Of a stretch of DNA of 6,592 nt, positions 6,243-6,592 are shown piece by piece. The notes beneath the pieces were generated by a model. The model did not search any database. It was not told the origin of the DNA and saw only the letters and a list, made by a program, of their open reading frames with translations. The DNA lies in the NCBI GenBank assembly GCA_017380475.1, contig JAFODX010000125.1:1-6592 (forward strand), written 5' to 3'. Each line of letters begins with the position of its first letter. Within the stretch, counting starts at the first letter, position 1. Position numbers and translations under genes: made by a program. Source of the DNA: Clostridia bacterium. Its GTDB lineage: Bacteria; Bacillota; Clostridia; UBA1381.

Positions 6243-6592
6243 CATATTCTTTACTTCCTCGATGCTGATGCCTTGTTCCTTTGCTATTTTTGCAAGGTCG
6301 TCATATTCAAATTTTCTGCGTGTTACACCATAGCCTGACGATGTTTTGCACCGTACATTTCCATATGGTGTTACGAATGTGTCCATATGTCTGTCAAGAA
6401 CGTAGCGGTGCGTTACGGTTTCCCTTATCCCGATTGTTGTTGTATGCTTGAAAATAGTCCGTACAATCTCGTCCTTTTTAGCCTCACTGCACATTACACG
6501 TATCAAAGTACCCGGTCGTGATTTTTTCATCCCGATTGGCACAGTGTAGACCTCAAAAGCACCTGCGTCAAAAAGTCTGTCCATTGCAAAGC
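6231..6592 (-). CDS. larC: LarC, nickel-pincer cofactor nickel insertase, C-terminal part (N-terminus outside window)
   Basis: LarC inserts nickel in a CTP-dependent reaction to finish the nickel-pincer nucleotide cofactor of lactate racemase (LarA) and related enzymes, after LarB and LarE have built the pyridinium dithio acid. The fragment is open to the right edge; the ATG at 6584 is internal, because upstream codons Phe-Ala continue the family pattern leading into MDRLFDAGAFEVY. Family landmarks are VPIGMKKSRPGTLIRVMC (16-33, counted from that Met), the IFKHTTTIGIR block, VTPYGNVRCK and a C-terminal KFEYDDLAKIAKEQGIS. These correspond to the LarC2 portion. In Lactiplantibacillus plantarum LarC is made from two frames by programmed frameshifting; the junction would lie outside this window, so it cannot be judged here. 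Its stop is 19 bases from the malQ stop, in convergent orientation. The older family name is DUF111. Confidence 0.93.
   Translation of the reverse strand, partial: FAMDRLFDAGAFEVYTVPIGMKKSRPGTLIRVMCSEAKKDEIVRTIFKHTTTIGIRETVTHRYVLDRHMDTFVTPYGNVRCKTSSGYGVTRRKFEYDDLAKIAKEQGISIEEVKNMIKE

Noticed and set aside
6582..6584. ATG at 6584 (minus strand) as the start of a short LarC protein
   Set aside because: The upstream codons in the window continue the LarC family pattern, and the residues around this Met lie inside the known domain. The gene most likely continues past the edge.
1..6592. A new defence, mobile or multi-gene system
   Set aside because: All genes but one belong to familiar housekeeping or metabolic families, with no repeats, phage or transposon genes, toxin-like pairs or unusual composition to point to one.

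Overview
The window looks like ordinary chromosome from a low-to-moderate G+C Gram-positive anaerobe of the class Clostridia, probably a gut Oscillospiraceae/Ruminococcus-like bacterium. This is inferred from four things: the PcrA and RqcH (NFACT) protein types, a Firmicutes-type phosphoribosyltransferase, strong purine-rich Shine-Dalgarno sites with one TTG start, and near-consensus sigma-A promoters with 17-bp spacers. No species can be named from sequence reading alone. I see no transposase, integrase, tRNA, rRNA, CRISPR array or other sign of mobile DNA.

Layout: (1) 1-3345, plus strand. The 3' two-thirds of pcrA (UvrD-family helicase, cut by the left edge) is followed with no gap by rqcH (NFACT/Rqc2-type ribosome rescue factor). 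(2) 3342-3951, plus strand. A type I phosphoribosyltransferase gene has its own strong promoter, whose -35 box overlaps the rqcH stop codon. (3) 3951-3987. A perfect 16-bp hairpin acts as a shared bidirectional terminator. (4) 3989-4570, minus strand. A small secreted lipoprotein of unknown function. (5) 4571-4735. A divergent intergenic region with one promoter for the lipoprotein and one for malQ. (6) 4736-6211, plus strand. malQ, 4-alpha-glucanotransferase, starting at TTG. (7) 6212-6242. A second terminator hairpin, overlapping the 3' end of the convergent larC. (8) 6231-6592, minus strand. The C-terminal part of larC (nickel-pincer cofactor nickel insertase), cut by the right edge.

The genes do not form one pathway. 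pcrA and rqcH are housekeeping genes (DNA repair/transcription conflict resolution and ribosome-associated quality control) that are probably co-transcribed. The phosphoribosyltransferase (nucleobase salvage or a related role), the lipoprotein, malQ (alpha-glucan metabolism) and larC (cofactor assembly for a lactate-racemase-type enzyme) look like separate transcription units packed tightly together. No gene-free stretch exceeds about 170 bases. I found no convincing new system. The least understood item is the lipoprotein, and the most compact regulatory features are the two shared terminators and the promoter embedded in the rqcH stop codon.
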